DNA of 64,000 bases from Aquamicrobium sp. LC103 (GCF_001014615.2 NZ_LBCQ02000009.1:62001-126000), one strand, 5' to 3'; positions 34,096-43,871 are shown, numbered from the stretch's first letter. Program-made: numbers and translations. Notes: a model not told the origin generated them from the sequence alone.

Positions 34096-35682
34096 TCAGG
34101 TCTGGCGGCCAGCGAGCATCCGCCCGGCCGCCAGCCAGGCAAGGGCCACCACCGGCCCATTGGTGTTGCCTGAAACCGGCGACGGCATTACCGAGGCATC
34201 GATCACGCGCAGCCCCTCGATCCCGTGAACCTTCAGGTCGGCATCCACCACGGCCATTCCGTCGGTCCCCATCCGGCAGGTACCGACGGCGTGCAGGCCC
34301 GACACGAACCCTTTGGTGAAGGCGGCAAGCACCTCATCGTCCGAAGCGACATCCCTGCCCGGCCACGTCTCGTCGCCGATATGGGACGACAGCGGCGGCT
34401 GGGCGACAAAGCCGCGCAGCGCGCGTACCATGGCAACCGCCAGCTTCCGGTCGCCGTCCGTCGAAAGCCAGCGGGGCTGGATGCGCGGCATATCGGCGAT
34501 GTCGCCGCTGCGGATGGCGACCGTACCGCGACTTTCCGGCCGCAGCGCATACCCGATGACGGTCAGCCCTGGCTCCGCCTCCAGCCGCAGCTTTCCCGCC
34601 GGCAGCCCCCGTTCGAAGCTGTAGGGCGACAGGGCAATCTGGATGTCGGGATAGGCCACCTTCGGCTCCGAGCGCACGAAGGCGCCCATCTCCGATGCGC
34701 CATAGCTCATCAGCCCTGTCCCGCCCAGCCAATAGCGCATCACTTCGAAAAGAAGGCGCGGCCCGCGCAGCCGCGCATTGTGACTGGCCGCCCCCTTCAG
34801 GCGATGCGGGAGCGCGATGACGAGATGTTCCGCCATGTTCTCCCCGACACCGGGGAGCTCCGAGATCACGGGCACGCCCGCCGCCTCGAGCACGGCCGAA
34901 GGTCCTACGCCCGAGATCTGCAAAAGCTGCGGGCTCTGCAGCGCGCCGCAGGAGAGGATCACTTCACCCGCACATGAAACGCGTGTCCGCCCGTCCTTGC
35001 GCCACTCCACGCCGACCGCGCGTCGTCGGTCGAAAAGGATGCGCGTCGCCATCGCCCCTGTTTCGATGACGAGGTTGGCGCGATCTCGCACCGGCGCGAG
35101 AAAGGCCCGCGCCGCGCTCATGCGCCGGCCATTTCTGCCAACGGTGTGCGAATAGGTTCCGACGGCCGCCTCGCCTCCGCCGTCGATCACGTCGCGGCGC
35201 GCGAGGCCGAGCGCGGCGCCGGCCTCCATCACCGCCGAATGAAGCGGGTCCGGCAGAGGTCGAACGCAGCGTTCGAGATGGCCGCTGCCGTCCGCATTCC
35301 GTTCGATAGCATTGAAAGCGCCGGCAAACTCGGCCGATCCCCAGCCATCGACGCCGAACTGCGACCAGGAATCATAGTCCTGGGCGGCTCCTTGGCAGTA
35401 GACCATACCGTTGATCGCACTGGAGCCGCCAAGGCCGCGACCACGTGCCCAGGTCTCCGGCTTTGGCCGGTTCTGCTCGGGCTCGACTGGAAAGGTCCAT
35501 GCACGCTCGCGGTGCCGTGTCAGCATCAGCCAGCCGCGCGGCATGTCCGAGAACGGGTGGCTGCCTCCCGGTCCCGCTTCCAGCAGCAAGACCCGTATGC
35601 GCGGATCATCGCTTAGCCTTCGCGCCAGCACGCAGCCGGCCGAGCCTGCGCCAACGATCACATAGTCGAAAGTCTGTCCCAT
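34096..35682 (-). CDS. GMC-family oxidoreductase (choline/alcohol dehydrogenase-like)
   Basis: 528 residues from ATG 35682 (MGQTFDYVIVGAGSAGCVLA); the open frame further up lies in the next gene's region. FAD motif GAGSAG, the GMC signatures ARGRGLGGSSAINGMVYCQG and SCGALQSPQLLQISGVG, the active-site HAVGTCRMG, and the C-terminal VIDASVMPSPVSGNTNGP with catalytic Asn. It oxidises a primary or secondary alcohol. It is the last gene of the eight-gene operon that includes ipdAB. Confidence 0.92.
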   Translation of the reverse strand: MGQTFDYVIVGAGSAGCVLARRLSDDPRIRVLLLEAGPGGSHPFSDMPRGWLMLTRHRERAWTFPVEPEQNRPKPETWARGRGLGGSSAINGMVYCQGAAQDYDSWSQFGVDGWGSAEFAGAFNAIERNADGSGHLERCVRPLPDPLHSAVMEAGAALGLARRDVIDGGGEAAVGTYSHTVGRNGRRMSAARAFLAPVRDRANLVIETGAMATRILFDRRRAVGVEWRKDGRTRVSCAGEVILSCGALQSPQLLQISGVGPSAVLEAAGVPVISELPGVGENMAEHLVIALPHRLKGAASHNARLRGPRLLFEVMRYWLGGTGLMSYGASEMGAFVRSEPKVAYPDIQIALSPYSFERGLPAGKLRLEAEPGLTVIGYALRPESRGTVAIRSGDIADMPRIQPRWLSTDGDRKLAVAMVRALRGFVAQPPLSSHIGDETWPGRDVASDDEVLAAFTKGFVSGLHAVGTCRMGTDGMAVVDADLKVHGIEGLRVIDASVMPSPVSGNTNGPVVALAWLAAGRMLAGRQT

Positions 35683-35714
35683 GCGGTGGGCCCCGACCCT
35701 TGGCGGCGACGGCC

Positions 35715-36497
35715 TCAGACGTGATAGCCGCCGTCGACATTGATAACCTGCCCGCTGACGAAGCGCCCGCGCCTGGAGGCGAGGTATGTGACCGCCTCGG
35801 CAACGTCCACCGGTTTGCCCCACATCTTCAGCGGCACGTTCGTCGCGGCCGCGTCGATGTATTTCTGGTCGATGTAGCCCGCCTCCATCAGCGCCGGATG
35901 CGATCCGGCATCGATGATGCCCAGCGCCACACCGTTGGCGCGCACGCCGTATCGGCCCTCTTCCTTGGCCACGGCCTTCATGATGCCGTTCACGCCCGAC
36001 TTGGGAACGACGGACAAGCCATCGGCGGAGGCATAGCGGAACTGCGCGGAGCTCTGCACCGCCACCACCGACCCGCGCGCCTTGCGCAGATGCGGGATCG
36101 CGTAGTGAACCACGTTGAAGAAGCCCAGCGTATCCTGCAGCAGGTGCTTGCGCATCAGGGCTGGTTCCACCTTGCTCAGGTGGATCAGCGGAACCAGCGG
36201 CCCGGCTGCATAGACCAGCGTGTGGATGCCTCCCGCATGCTCCGCCACGTCGGCCACCAGCTTGGCGACCGCCTCCGGTACCTCGATGTTGATGCCGTAA
36301 ATGGTCGCCTTGCGACCTTCGGCGCGAACGCCCTCGGCGGCCGCCTGCGCCTTCGCCTCTTTGCTGAAGTAGGTCAGGGCCACATCACAGCCGTCGCGTG
36401 CCAGCACGCGGCAGATTTCGGCGCCGACGCCGCCGCTGCCGCCGATCACAAGCACGCAGCCCTCTTCCGGATAAAGCCGTGTCGTTGCGTCCGTCAT
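35715..36497 (-). CDS. SDR-fold protein lacking the catalytic tyrosine
   Basis: 260 residues. The cofactor loop GGSGGVG and YAAG are present, and the end VSGQVINVDGGYHV is typical. At the YxxxK site the sequence reads SVVPKSGVNG: Lys is present, Tyr is replaced by Ser. Some enoyl-reductase-like SDRs move the Tyr, so it may not be an alcohol dehydrogenase. Position between the APH-like kinase and the GMC gene puts it in the ipdAB operon. Confidence 0.82.
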   Translation of the reverse strand: MTDATTRLYPEEGCVLVIGGSGGVGAEICRVLARDGCDVALTYFSKEAKAQAAAEGVRAEGRKATIYGINIEVPEAVAKLVADVAEHAGGIHTLVYAAGPLVPLIHLSKVEPALMRKHLLQDTLGFFNVVHYAIPHLRKARGSVVAVQSSAQFRYASADGLSVVPKSGVNGIMKAVAKEEGRYGVRANGVALGIIDAGSHPALMEAGYIDQKYIDAAATNVPLKMWGKPVDVAEAVTYLASRRGRFVSGQVINVDGGYHV

Positions 36498-36498
36498 C

Positions 36499-37581
36499 TC
36501 ACCCTCCCATCCTCATGGCATGTTCGGCATAGCGCCAGCCGAGTTCAGCCACGGGCCGTGCCAGTGCGCCGGCTTCGCGCGCATGCAGACTGGACGCCGT
36601 GCCGTCCACCACGCGCTTCATGATGCCTTGGCGGATGGCCGCGACGCGGAACAGGCAATAGGCGAGATAGGCATACCACTCGCGTTCCCCGACGCCTTCC
36701 TGCCCGGTCGCCCGCAGATACGCGTCGCGATAGCGCCGCTCGTCCGGAATGCCGGTGCCTACCAGATCGATGTCTGCCAGCCCGCGATAGGGACGTCCGG
36801 GAAAATGCCAGGTGAGCATGTGGTAGGCAAAATCGGCCATCGGGTCGCCGATGGTAGAAAGCTCCCAGTCCACCAAGGCCAGCACGCGCGGCTCGCTCGG
36901 GTGGAAGATCATGTTGTCTATTCGGTAGTCGCCGTGGATGAGCGACGTGCGCCGCTGCTCGGGAATGTTGTCCGGCAGCCAGGCAGTCAGCCCGTCCATC
37001 GCCTCGATCGTCTCCGTCTCGGAGGCACGGTACTGCTTGGTCCACCGCGCGACCTGGCGCGCCACATAGTCGGCGGGCCGGCCGAAATCCTCCAGCCCCA
37101 CCGCGACATGATCCACGGAGTGAAGCGCTGCGATGACGCGGTTCATTTCGTCATAGATCGCGGCGCGTTCGGACGCCTGCATGTCCGGCAACCCCGGCTC
37201 CCAGAACGAGCGTCCGGCCACGTAGTCCATGATGTAAAACATGGACCCACCAACCGTGTCGTCGTCACACAGAAGCCTTGCGTGCGCCACCGGCACATCG
37301 CTTTCGCGCAGCGCCGAGATCACCCTGAATTCGCGGTCGACCGCATGCGCCGACGGCAGCAGCTTCCCGTCCGGCTTCTTGCGCAGCACCAGCCTGCGCT
37401 CGCCGTCGAAGGAAAGCACCATCGTCGGGTTGGACTGCCCGCCCCGGAATCGTTCGATTGTCATGTGCCCGCCGCAGTCCGGCAGGCGTTCCGCCAGCCA
37501 CGCCTGCAGCCGCTCCGGAACGATCGGGCTGTTGGCCGCAAGCGGCTCGGTGCCGACGAAACGCGCAGCGTCCATGCTCAC
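36499..37581 (-). CDS. APH-family phosphotransferase, ACAD10/11 or LvaA-like
   Basis: 360 residues with an aminoglycoside-phosphotransferase-like kinase fold: the nucleotide-binding RRLVLRKKP, Brenner motif [11 protein letters not shown] with catalytic Asp, and [18 protein letters not shown] with the metal-binding Asp. It overlaps the acyl-CoA dehydrogenase gene by 4 bp. This kinase-ACAD pairing is fused in mammalian ACAD10/11 and adjacent in the Pseudomonas putida lva operon, where a 4-hydroxyacyl-CoA is phosphorylated then converted to the enoyl-CoA. A similar role on a 4-hydroxyacyl-CoA from the steroid rings is inferred. Confidence 0.85.
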   Translation of the reverse strand: MSMDAARFVGTEPLAANSPIVPERLQAWLAERLPDCGGHMTIERFRGGQSNPTMVLSFDGERRLVLRKKPDGKLLPSAHAVDREFRVISALRESDVPVAHARLLCDDDTVGGSMFYIMDYVAGRSFWEPGLPDMQASERAAIYDEMNRVIAALHSVDHVAVGLEDFGRPADYVARQVARWTKQYRASETETIEAMDGLTAWLPDNIPEQRRTSLIHGDYRIDNMIFHPSEPRVLALVDWELSTIGDPMADFAYHMLTWHFPGRPYRGLADIDLVGTGIPDERRYRDAYLRATGQEGVGEREWYAYLAYCLFRVAAIRQGIMKRVVDGTASSLHAREAGALARPVAELGWRYAEHAMRMGG

Positions 37582-38786
37582 CGCGCCTCTGCGTATTTGG
37601 CAAGTTCGATCTTGCCGATCTGGTTACGATGCACTTCGTCGGGACCATCGGCAAAGCGGATCTTGCGGGCGTGGGCATAGTAGTTTGCCAGAACGAAGTC
37701 CTGCGACACGCCTGCGGCGCCATGTGCCTGGATCGCCCAGTCAATGACCCGGCAGGCCATGTTCGGCGCGGCAACCTTGATCATCGCGATCTCAGCCTTC
37801 GCTTCCTTGTTGCCCACCGTGTCCATCATATAGGCGGCCTTCAGCGTCAGCAGCCGCGCCTGGTCGATAAGGATGCGCGATTCCGCGATGCGCTCCAGCG
37901 TCACGCCCTGCTCGGCGATCGGCTTGCCGAAGGCGACACGCTTGGACACGCGCCGGCACATCAGCTCGAGGCAGCGTTCCGCCAACCCGATGAGGCGCAT
38001 GCAGTGATGGATGCGGCCCGGTCCGAGACGCCCCTGCGCGATCTCGAAACCGCGTCCTTCGCCAAGCAGCATGTTCGTTGCCGGCACGCGGACGTTTTCG
38101 AACGTCATCTCCATGTGGCCGTGCGGCGCATCGTCATAACCGAACACCGTCATCGGCCGCAGAACCGTAATGCCCGGCGTATTCAGCGGCACGAGGATCA
38201 TCGACTGCTGCTTGTGCCGGGGGGCCGAGGGATCGGTCTTCCCCATGAAGATAAGGAGTTCGCAGCGCGGATCGCCCACGCCCGAAATCCACCATTTCCG
38301 GCCGTTGATGACATAGTCGTCACCATCGCGAACAATGGAGCTCTGGATGTTCGTCGCGTCGCTCGACGCCACTTCCGGCTCCGTCATCGCAAAGGCCGAG
38401 CGAACCGAGCCGTCGAGCATGCCCGGCAGCCAGCGTTCCTTCTGCTGCGGCGTGCCGTAGCGCTCGATCGTCTCGATGTTGCCGGTGTCGGGCGCAGCGC
38501 AGTTGAAGATCTGTGCGGAGAAATGGACGCGCCCCATCACCTCGCACAGTGGCGCATACTGCGTGTTCGTCAGCCCGGCGCCGTGTTCGGATTCGGGAAG
38601 GAAGAGGTTCCACAGCCCCTCCTCCTTCGCCTTCTTTTTCAGTTCATCGAGGATCGCCGGGTTGCCCCAGCGATCGGCGGCGACCTGCCCGTAATAGAGC
38701 TTTTCATTCGGATAAACGTAGCGATCCATGAACGCGTTCAGCCGCGCCAGAAGATCCTTCGTCTTATCGTCATACTCGAAATTCAT
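37578..38786 (-). CDS. Acyl-CoA dehydrogenase, ACAD10/11 or LvaC-like
   Basis: 402 residues from ATG 38786, with GAGAGG five bases upstream; an ATG at 38810 has no such site. ACAD motifs: [27 protein letters not shown] and a C-terminal [17 protein letters not shown]. The sequence is of the ACAD10/11 group. It overlaps the APH-like kinase gene by 4 bp, which supports joint action on a hydroxyacyl-CoA. It is upstream of the kinase and downstream of ipdB. Confidence 0.92.
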   Translation of the reverse strand: MNFEYDDKTKDLLARLNAFMDRYVYPNEKLYYGQVAADRWGNPAILDELKKKAKEEGLWNLFLPESEHGAGLTNTQYAPLCEVMGRVHFSAQIFNCAAPDTGNIETIERYGTPQQKERWLPGMLDGSVRSAFAMTEPEVASSDATNIQSSIVRDGDDYVINGRKWWISGVGDPRCELLIFMGKTDPSAPRHKQQSMILVPLNTPGITVLRPMTVFGYDDAPHGHMEMTFENVRVPATNMLLGEGRGFEIAQGRLGPGRIHHCMRLIGLAERCLELMCRRVSKRVAFGKPIAEQGVTLERIAESRILIDQARLLTLKAAYMMDTVGNKEAKAEIAMIKVAAPNMACRVIDWAIQAHGAAGVSQDFVLANYYAHARKIRFADGPDEVHRNQIGKIELAKYAEAR

Positions 38787-38825
38787 CGCCGCCTCTCTGC
38801 TGCCATTCATTCCATCCAGCGGCCG

Positions 38826-39629
38826 TCAGGCGGCGGCGCGAATCCCGGGCGGATTGCCCTTCAGGACGGTCGCGCGCACGTCGTGCGGGTCGAGCCGCCG
38901 GATGATGGCCAGCTGTTCCTCCGTCGGTGCCGCCGTCTCCTTGAGACCGGCCGCTTTCAGCAGCGGGAACCCGGTGTTGTCCTGCACTTGCTCGAACGTT
39001 ACGCCCGGATGCAGCGAGAGCACCTGCGCCGCATGGTCCGGACCGTTGAAGTCGAAGACGCACAGATTGGTCACGACCAGGCCGATCTTGACCAGGTCGT
39101 CCGGTGAACCGGCCGGCCAGGTTTCCTTGCGGAAGCCGACGCTCGACACGACGTCCACTTCGCCTTCCACAAACGTGCGCTTGCTGTGGTTAGGCAGGAA
39201 CATCGAGTTCTTGTGCGAGATGCTGTTGCCGGGGAACCCGCGCACGCCGAGCATCTGCACCTTAGGTTTCTGGAAGTCGGGTCCGAGCGCCGAGATGTTG
39301 CCCTGGGCCCAGCGGTCCACTTGGACCGGGGTAACCATGGCATGGCGCCGACCGGCCCAGACGCTGTCGAAGACGCGGTTATAGGGCATCCAGCCGGTGT
39401 ATTTCGGCTTGAAGTCTCCGCGCGGCCCGAGAGGCGTTGGCTGTTCGACGATCATCGCCTCGCCGTCGGTCAGCAGCATGCCTTCGGCGAAGGTCAGCTT
39501 GGCAAGGCCCGCCGCCAGGCGTGGAAGCGGACCGATACCCGTGGCCAGAAGCTCGCCGTCATCCCGCCAGGTTTCCGCAGCCGCGGCAATGATCAGCTCC
39601 GCGAGGGTGAAGTCTGTCGCAATGGTCAT
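38826..39629 (-). CDS. ipdB: IpdB-like CoA-transferase-fold hydrolase, beta subunit
   Basis: 267 residues. It looks like the beta subunit of the IpdAB ring-opening hydrolase: LTFAEGMLLTDGEAMIV, GWMPYNRVFDSVWAGRRHAM, VQVDRWAQGNISALGPD, GVRGFPGNSISHKNSMFLPN, VFDFNGPDHAAQVLSLHPGVT. IpdAB of Mycobacterium hydrolyses COCHEA-CoA, opening the last steroid ring. The family call is from remembered Rv3552-like sequence and needs an alignment. It follows ipdA by 11 bp, as expected for a heterodimer. Confidence 0.85.
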   Translation of the reverse strand: MTIATDFTLAELIIAAAAETWRDDGELLATGIGPLPRLAAGLAKLTFAEGMLLTDGEAMIVEQPTPLGPRGDFKPKYTGWMPYNRVFDSVWAGRRHAMVTPVQVDRWAQGNISALGPDFQKPKVQMLGVRGFPGNSISHKNSMFLPNHSKRTFVEGEVDVVSSVGFRKETWPAGSPDDLVKIGLVVTNLCVFDFNGPDHAAQVLSLHPGVTFEQVQDNTGFPLLKAAGLKETAAPTEEQLAIIRRLDPHDVRATVLKGNPPGIRAAA

Positions 39630-39640
39630 GATACGTCCAT

Positions 39641-40519
39641 TCAGAATGTTGGGATGGGCAGCGCGCGAATGGTTGCTTCGCCGCCAACGCTTTCAATGTA
39701 GGCGGCCTCGCCACCCGCAATGTGCTTGTCGTGATAGGCCTGCCAGCCACCTTCCTCGCCTGCCGTCGCAGCATAAGCCTTGAGGTGTGCGGCGTCCCAG
39801 CCATAACCATAGTGGGACGTGGTCGGGTGGGCGCCCAGCGGCGCTTCCACAACGCCCTTCACCAGATACGCCTCAAACAGGTTGGACTTCATGTCCTCCG
39901 GGTTTTCCGAGGCGATAATGTTCACCAGTTCTTCCGTGGTCACATAGACCCGGCCGGAGGCCTGTGCGAAAAGCTGATCGAAGAACGGATCGGGGCCGAA
40001 GCTCAGCGTGTTGCCGGCGCGATCCGCCTTGCCGACATGGATCAGCGCGGCGTCCAGCTTGATCGCCGGCATGGCGAGCAGTTCCTGGCCGTCCTCATAG
40101 GGCGACAACACAGTCTTGAACTCGGGGTTAGCTTGCATCACGGCAGAGCCGAGACCTACCCGCGTGACGGCGAAGGGCACGTTGTGTGCGGCGGCGCGGA
40201 GGCCGAGGAGCAGAAGGCCCTCGTCCAGTTCCGTGACCGTGATGGAACCTGCTTCGCGCGCCTTGCGGAAGTAGGGTTCGATTGGAATGAAGTCGAGTGA
40301 CACGAAGCCGTAGATCAGCTTCTTCACCTTCCCGGAAGCGCACAGCATGCCGATTTCCGGCCCGCCATAGGCCACAATCGTAAGGTCCTTGAGGTCGGAG
40401 CGAATGATCTCGCGGATCAGTGCCATCGGCTTGCGCCGCGGCCCCCAGCCGCCTACCCCGATCGTCATGCCGTCGCGAAGCTCCGCGACAACCGCCTTGA
40501 GTGACATCTGCTTGTTCAT
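39641..40519 (-). CDS. ipdA: IpdA-like CoA-transferase-fold hydrolase, alpha subunit
   Basis: 292 residues from ATG 40519. Strong IpdA features: LRDGMTIGVGGWGPRRKPMA, LTIVAYGGPEIGMLCASGKV, IYGFVSLDFIPIEPYF and an ELDEG segment with Glu97 and Glu100, in the region of the class-I CoA-transferase glutamate. With IpdB it should open ring C by hydrolysis rather than transfer CoA. The call rests on remembered similarity to Rv3551. It is third gene of the eight-gene operon, 43 bp after the FadB-type gene. Confidence 0.87.
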   Translation of the reverse strand: MNKQMSLKAVVAELRDGMTIGVGGWGPRRKPMALIREIIRSDLKDLTIVAYGGPEIGMLCASGKVKKLIYGFVSLDFIPIEPYFRKAREAGSITVTELDEGLLLLGLRAAAHNVPFAVTRVGLGSAVMQANPEFKTVLSPYEDGQELLAMPAIKLDAALIHVGKADRAGNTLSFGPDPFFDQLFAQASGRVYVTTEELVNIIASENPEDMKSNLFEAYLVKGVVEAPLGAHPTTSHYGYGWDAAHLKAYAATAGEEGGWQAYHDKHIAGGEAAYIESVGGEATIRALPIPTF

Positions 40520-40562
40520 GGCATCCCGTTTCGTTCTGCAGTCGGAATTGATCGTTGCGGCT

Positions 40563-42653
40563 TCAGTTGTGGAAGCCGCGGCCTTCGCTCGCCAGCCTCT
40601 CGATGAGAGCGGCGGGTTTGAAATATTCTTCGCCGACGATGCGGCTGTACTTGTCGAGCGCTTCCTTGACCCGGGCGATGCCCATCTGGTCGGCCCAGAA
40701 CATCGGTCCGCCCATATGGGTCGGCCAGCCGAAGCCGCTCGTCCAGATGACGTCGATGTCGCTGGCGCGTGCCGCAGCGCCCTCGTCCAGGAGCTTGGCC
40801 GCCTCGTTGACCATCGCCAGCAGGCAGCGTTCGAGGATCTCCTCGTCGGTGATCTCGCGCGAACCGAACCCACGCTCGGTGCGATGCGCCGCCAGCAGCT
40901 CGCCCACCGCTGGGTCATGCTGCGGCTTGCGATCCTCGCCGTAGAGATAGTAGCCCGCACCCGTCTTCTGGCCCAGCCGTCCGGCAGCCGCCAGCTTGTC
41001 GACGATGTTGCAGGCCTGTTCGCGCGGGGTCATGCCGGCGATGCGCGCCTGGCGCGCGGCAGCCATTACGTCCATGCCGGCAAGGTCGGCGAGCGCAAAG
41101 GGGCCGATCGGAAAGCCGAACCCTGAAAGCACCTTGTCCACCTGCTGCGGCGTCGCGCCGTCCTCCAGCAGGAACTGCGCCTCGCGAGAGCGCTTCGATA
41201 GCATCCGGTTGGCGACAAAGCCCTCGGAGCGACCAACCATGACCGGCACCTTGCCGATCTTCTTGCCGAGCGCCGTGATGGTGGCCAGCACATTGGCGTC
41301 GGTGCGCGAGGCGCGCACGTTCTCCAGAAGCTTCATCATGTTGGCGGGGTTGAAGAAGTGCATGCCCGCCACGTTCTGCGGCTGTGCCGCCGAGGACGCC
41401 AGCGCCTCGATATCGAGGAAGGAAGTGTTGGTGGCAATGATCGCGTCGGGTTTCAACACGCCCGAGAGCCTGGCGAACACGTCCTTCTTAACGCTGAGGT
41501 TTTCCGTGACGGCTTCCACCACGAGGTCGACATCGGCCAGCCGCTCGTAGTCGGTCACGGTCTCGAGAAGCTTCATGCGCTCCTCAAGCTGCGCCTCCGT
41601 CATCGAGCCGCGCTTGATGCTGCCGCCATAGAGCTTGCGGATCGCCGCTTCGGCCTTGCCGAGGCTTTCCTCGCTGCGACCGAGCAGCACCACCGGCAGG
41701 GCGGCATCCATGAAGCACATGGCAATGCCGCGCCCCATGACGCCGGGTCCGATCACCGCAACCTTGCTGACTTTCCGCGGTTGCGTATCGGCCGGCACGC
41801 CGTCTATCTTGAGCGCTGCGCGCTCGGCTGCAAACAGGTGACGCAGCGCTTTCGACTGCGGCGAGGCGATCAACTCCCTGCAGGTGGCATATTCCTTTTC
41901 CACCGCCTCGGCGAACGGCGTGATCGTCATCATTTCGATCAGGTCGACGGCAATCTGCGGCGCCTTCAGGCCGCGATAGCGCTTTGCCAGCTCGGCGCGC
42001 CGGGTGGCGAGAAGCCCTTCGTCGAAGGCCGGCACTGGCAAATCGCTCGTGCGGCGCACTTCGCCCTTTTCCGCAATGCCTTGCGTGAAGGCGACTGCCC
42101 CGCTCCGCAGGTCGCCGGAAACGACTTCATCCACCAGCCCCTTGTCGCGCGCTGCCGCGGCTCCGATCTGGCCGCCTTCGGCGATCATCGTCAGCGCATC
42201 CGGCACGCCGATCAGACGCGGCAGGCGCACGATGCCGCCCGAGCCAGGAAGCAGGCCCAGCTTCACTTCCGGCAGGCCCATGCGGGCATCCTGCGAGGCG
42301 AGACGATAGGAGCAGGCGAGCGCAATCTCGAGCCCGCCGCCGAGCGCGGTTCCGTGCATGGCGGCAACCACCGGCTTCTCGCAGCGGTCGAGCCGATCGA
42401 TCAGCGCTCCGAGGCGCGGCTCCTTCAGCGGTTGGCCGAATTCGCGGATGTCCGCACCGGCGATGAAGGTGCGTCCGGCGCACAGGATCACCAGCGCCTT
42501 TGCCTCTGCGTCGGCCTCGAACTGGTCGAGCGCCGAGACGAGCCCTGCCCTCACCGCATGCGACAGCGCATTGACCGGCGGGTTGTCGACAGTCGCGATC
42601 AGGACGGCTCCGTCTCTGTCCAGCGAGACGGCTTCATTCGTTATCATGTTCAT
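40563..42653 (-). CDS. FadB/FadJ-type enoyl-CoA hydratase/3-hydroxyacyl-CoA dehydrogenase fusion
   Basis: 696 residues from ATG 42653, with GGAG seven bases upstream; further Met codons upstream are less likely. The hydratase part (about 10-190) keeps both catalytic Glu positions (GGGLEIALACSYR and LPEVKLGLLPGSGG). The dehydrogenase part has VAVIGPGVMGRGIA and the catalytic His in GMHFFNPA, followed by two C-terminal domains. It runs two steps of beta-oxidation of CoA thioesters, here presumably the opened ring chain. Confidence 0.93.
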   Translation of the reverse strand: MNMITNEAVSLDRDGAVLIATVDNPPVNALSHAVRAGLVSALDQFEADAEAKALVILCAGRTFIAGADIREFGQPLKEPRLGALIDRLDRCEKPVVAAMHGTALGGGLEIALACSYRLASQDARMGLPEVKLGLLPGSGGIVRLPRLIGVPDALTMIAEGGQIGAAAARDKGLVDEVVSGDLRSGAVAFTQGIAEKGEVRRTSDLPVPAFDEGLLATRRAELAKRYRGLKAPQIAVDLIEMMTITPFAEAVEKEYATCRELIASPQSKALRHLFAAERAALKIDGVPADTQPRKVSKVAVIGPGVMGRGIAMCFMDAALPVVLLGRSEESLGKAEAAIRKLYGGSIKRGSMTEAQLEERMKLLETVTDYERLADVDLVVEAVTENLSVKKDVFARLSGVLKPDAIIATNTSFLDIEALASSAAQPQNVAGMHFFNPANMMKLLENVRASRTDANVLATITALGKKIGKVPVMVGRSEGFVANRMLSKRSREAQFLLEDGATPQQVDKVLSGFGFPIGPFALADLAGMDVMAAARQARIAGMTPREQACNIVDKLAAAGRLGQKTGAGYYLYGEDRKPQHDPAVGELLAAHRTERGFGSREITDEEILERCLLAMVNEAAKLLDEGAAARASDIDVIWTSGFGWPTHMGGPMFWADQMGIARVKEALDKYSRIVGEEYFKPAALIERLASEGRGFHN

Positions 42654-42671
42654 CTTACTGCTCCGCATCAC

Positions 42672-43661
42672 TCATCGCGCCGCGTCATCCATGACGAGCA
42701 GGACTTTTCCCTTGGCGGCGCGCTCCATCACCACGTCGAGCGCTTCGGCGAAGCGGTCGAGCGTGTAGCTGGTCGAAATGTGAGGCTGCAGGCTGCCTTG
42801 GGCGAACCAGCCGAAAAGCTCCGCCATGTTCGCGGCATGGCTCTCGGGATTGGCGCGGGCGAAAGCACCCCAGAACACGCCGATCAGCGCCGTCTGCTTG
42901 AGCAGCAGCAGGTTGAGCGGCAGTTTAGGGATGTCGCCGGCCGCAAAGCCGATCACCAGATGACGGCCGTTGACGGCAAGACTGCGCACGGCTGCCTCCG
43001 AGTGCGCACCGCCGACCGGGTCATAGACGACGTCCACACCCCTGCCACCGGTGAGATCCTTGCTCTGCTGGCGCAGGTCCCCGTCAGTATAGTTGATCGT
43101 CTCGTCCGCGCCGTAGGCCCGGCACAGATCCATCTTCTCCTGCGTGGAGACGGCCGCGATCACGCGCGCCCCCATGCGCTTGGCGATCTCGACCGCGGTG
43201 AGGCCGACGCCGCCAGCAGCGCCCAGCACCAATACGGTTTCGCCCGGCTGCAGCGCCGCGCGGTCCTTCAGCGCGTGGTGCGACGTGGCGTAGGTGATAA
43301 GGAAGCCCGCAGCCTGCTCAAAGCTCATGGCGTCTGGAATCGGGTAGACGCGGTCGGCTTCGGCGATGGCCTCCTCGGCATAGCCGCCGATACCGTTGAA
43401 CGCGAGGACGCGCTGTCCGGGCTGCAGGGCTGTGACGCCTTCGCCGACTTGCATCACCACGCCGGCAACCTCGCTGCCGGGCGTGAAGGGAAGCTCTGGG
43501 CGCGTCTGGTACTTGCCCTCGACCATGAGCCCGTCGAAGAAGTTCAGGCCGCAAGCCTTCACCTTCACCAGCACCTGGCCTTTGCCAGGCGTTGGCGTCG
43601 GCACCTCTTCGAGGCGCAGGTTCGCCCGTGGCGAAAACTCCCTGCAGATAACGGCCTTCAT
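42672..43661 (-). CDS. Zinc-free MDR-family NADPH:quinone oxidoreductase-like protein
   Basis: 329 residues from ATG 43661; the longer upstream frame crosses the promoter. QOR-type marks are GLNFFDGLMVEGKY, PGSEVAGVV, and the Rossmann motif VLGAAGGVGLTAVEIAK. Relatives reduce quinones or the C=C bond of enoyl compounds such as acryloyl-CoA. It heads the operon with ipdAB and is preceded at 82 bp by promoter element copy E. Confidence 0.9.
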   Translation of the reverse strand: MKAVICREFSPRANLRLEEVPTPTPGKGQVLVKVKACGLNFFDGLMVEGKYQTRPELPFTPGSEVAGVVMQVGEGVTALQPGQRVLAFNGIGGYAEEAIAEADRVYPIPDAMSFEQAAGFLITYATSHHALKDRAALQPGETVLVLGAAGGVGLTAVEIAKRMGARVIAAVSTQEKMDLCRAYGADETINYTDGDLRQQSKDLTGGRGVDVVYDPVGGAHSEAAVRSLAVNGRHLVIGFAAGDIPKLPLNLLLLKQTALIGVFWGAFARANPESHAANMAELFGWFAQGSLQPHISTSYTLDRFAEALDVVMERAAKGKVLLVMDDAAR

Positions 43662-43743
43662 TGTCTCGGTAACCACCCTGTCTGTTTCTCGTGGCGCGCC
43701 AGCCACGCCATGGCAGACACATGGGCGAGGGGCCGCTTCCTGC

Positions 43744-43761
43744 CATCGTCCAATGGGACTA
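43744..43761 (-). promoter_or_regulatory. Repeated catabolic promoter element, copy E
   Basis: Minus-strand reading TAGTC-CCATTG-GACGATG, an exact match in both arms, 82 bp upstream of the quinone-oxidoreductase start. It controls, by position, the eight-gene operon down to 34096. Confidence 0.65.
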
Positions 43762-43792
43762 ACGAGCGGACATCTTCCCCAGCCCGCATTTC

Positions 43793-43810
43793 TAGTCTGT
43801 TCGGACCATA
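43793..43810 (+). promoter_or_regulatory. Repeated catabolic promoter element, copy F
   Basis: TAGTC-TGTTCG-GACCATA, 61 bp upstream of the SnoaL-like gene at 43872. The left arm is exact and the right arm has two changes. With copy E it gives one site per direction in a divergent region. Confidence 0.55.
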
Positions 43811-43871
43811 GAAAGGGCTCGCCGGGCCAATAGCATCGTGCGCATACGGGATCGGCGCATCGAGGCTTCAC

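Noticed and set aside
37458-39107. Open frame of 549 codons on the plus strand
   Set aside because: Antisense to the kinase, acyl-CoA dehydrogenase and ipdB genes; no recognisable domain or start site.
39641-40960. Longer start for ipdA
   Set aside because: The 147 extra residues are the FadB-type gene read in another frame; ATG 40519 begins the conserved protein.
41358-43811. Very long open frame (817 codons) on the plus strand
   Set aside because: It runs antisense to the FadB-type and quinone-oxidoreductase genes, which have clear domains and ribosome sites; it has low-complexity His/Arg-rich protein typical of GC-rich shadow frames.
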